64,000 nt of DNA, from contig CP099429.1 in the NCBI GenBank assembly GCA_024114885.1, forward strand, positions 1,116,001 to 1,180,000. The letters run 5' to 3'. This document shows, in pieces, positions 63,898-64,000 of the stretch (positions are counted from its first letter, which is position 1; each line of letters opens with the position of its first letter). A program made the translations under genes and the position numbers. Source of the stretch: Septoria linicola (Eukaryota > Ascomycota > Dothideomycetes > Mycosphaerellales > Mycosphaerellaceae). The notes under the pieces were generated by a model, which saw only the letters and a list, made by a program, of their open reading frames with translations, did not search any database and was not told the origin of the DNA.

Positions 63898-64000
63898 ATG
63901 CAAAGCGAAGACAAGTTGACCCAGGTATCGCTTGGCCCTACAATAGACGACACGCAGTCTAAGATCAGCTCTGATGAGGTCAACGAGAGATGCTATTTCA
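63898..64000 (+). CDS. start of a gene cut by the window end
   Basis: An ATG in good context (CACAATCATG) opens a frame that stays open to the last base, giving 34 polar residues that begin MQSEDKLTQVS. The residue mix, rich in Asp, Ser and Glu, is plausible for a disordered fungal N-terminus. Product unknown. Confidence 0.4.
   Translation, partial: MQSEDKLTQVSLGPTIDDTQSKISSDEVNERCYF

Noticed and set aside
1..64000. Secondary-metabolite gene cluster around the wax-synthase-like acyltransferase or the MFS genes
   Set aside because: No polyketide synthase, peptide synthetase, terpene cyclase, P450 or pathway regulator is present nearby.
1..64000. tRNA genes, CRISPR arrays or ribosomal RNA
   Set aside because: No T-loop consensus with a matching cloverleaf, no regularly spaced repeats and no rRNA core sequences were noticed on reading; a covariance-model scan would settle the tRNA point.

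Overview
This window reads as a chromosome segment of a filamentous ascomycete (Pezizomycotina), most likely a Dothideomycete of the Mycosphaerella group. The evidence is the gene set (FKS1-type glucan synthase, GH72/CBM43 glucanosyltransferase, hydrophobin, GPI-anchored Ser/Thr proteins, Vps41, Utp22, Hrd1), the short 50-110 base GT-AG introns, and a 4.3 kb island with the signature of repeat-induced point mutation (RIP). The class is firm; the order is inference. Genes lie on both strands with no operon structure. No tRNA, rRNA, CRISPR array, or secondary-metabolite backbone gene was seen.

Layout. 0.7-3.3 kb: three unassigned small proteins, two with membrane segments. 3.6-8.1 kb: two GPI-type surface proteins flank two neighbouring minus-strand RING-finger genes. 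8.8-14 kb: the ER ubiquitin ligase Hrd1, a wax-synthase-like acyltransferase and an F-box protein. 14.7-25.2 kb: a cell-wall pair, the 1,3-beta-glucan synthase catalytic subunit and a 1,3-beta-glucanosyltransferase, separated by 2.9 kb. 26.3-30.3 kb: the HOPS subunit Vps41. 30.5-34.8 kb: the AT-rich RIP island holding a dead element with a recognisable integrase-core gene on the minus strand. 35-42 kb: an RMND1/DUF155 mitochondrial protein, an unassigned acidic/basic protein, a secreted Cys protein and a hydrophobin. 42-50.5 kb: a gene-poor stretch, then two divergent MFS transporters. 51-57 kb: cystathionine gamma-synthase and Utp22 from a shared promoter. 57.6-64 kb: a small secreted protein with a good TATA box, two F-box-like proteins, a possible DUF829 protein, and unassigned genes, the last cut by the window end.

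How they fit together. The glucan synthase makes the linear 1,3-beta-glucan that the GH72 enzyme then elongates and branches. The hydrophobin and GPI proteins are surface products. Hrd1 and the two other RING proteins are ubiquitin-ligase candidates within 6.5 kb. Housekeeping genes (Vps41, Utp22, cystathionine gamma-synthase) are interspersed. The RIP island sits between the promoters of Vps41 and the RMND1-like gene, so it may affect their chromatin.

Exon coordinates were worked out by hand from GT/AG sites, reading-frame phase and protein continuity. No search was run, so family names rest on motif recognition.
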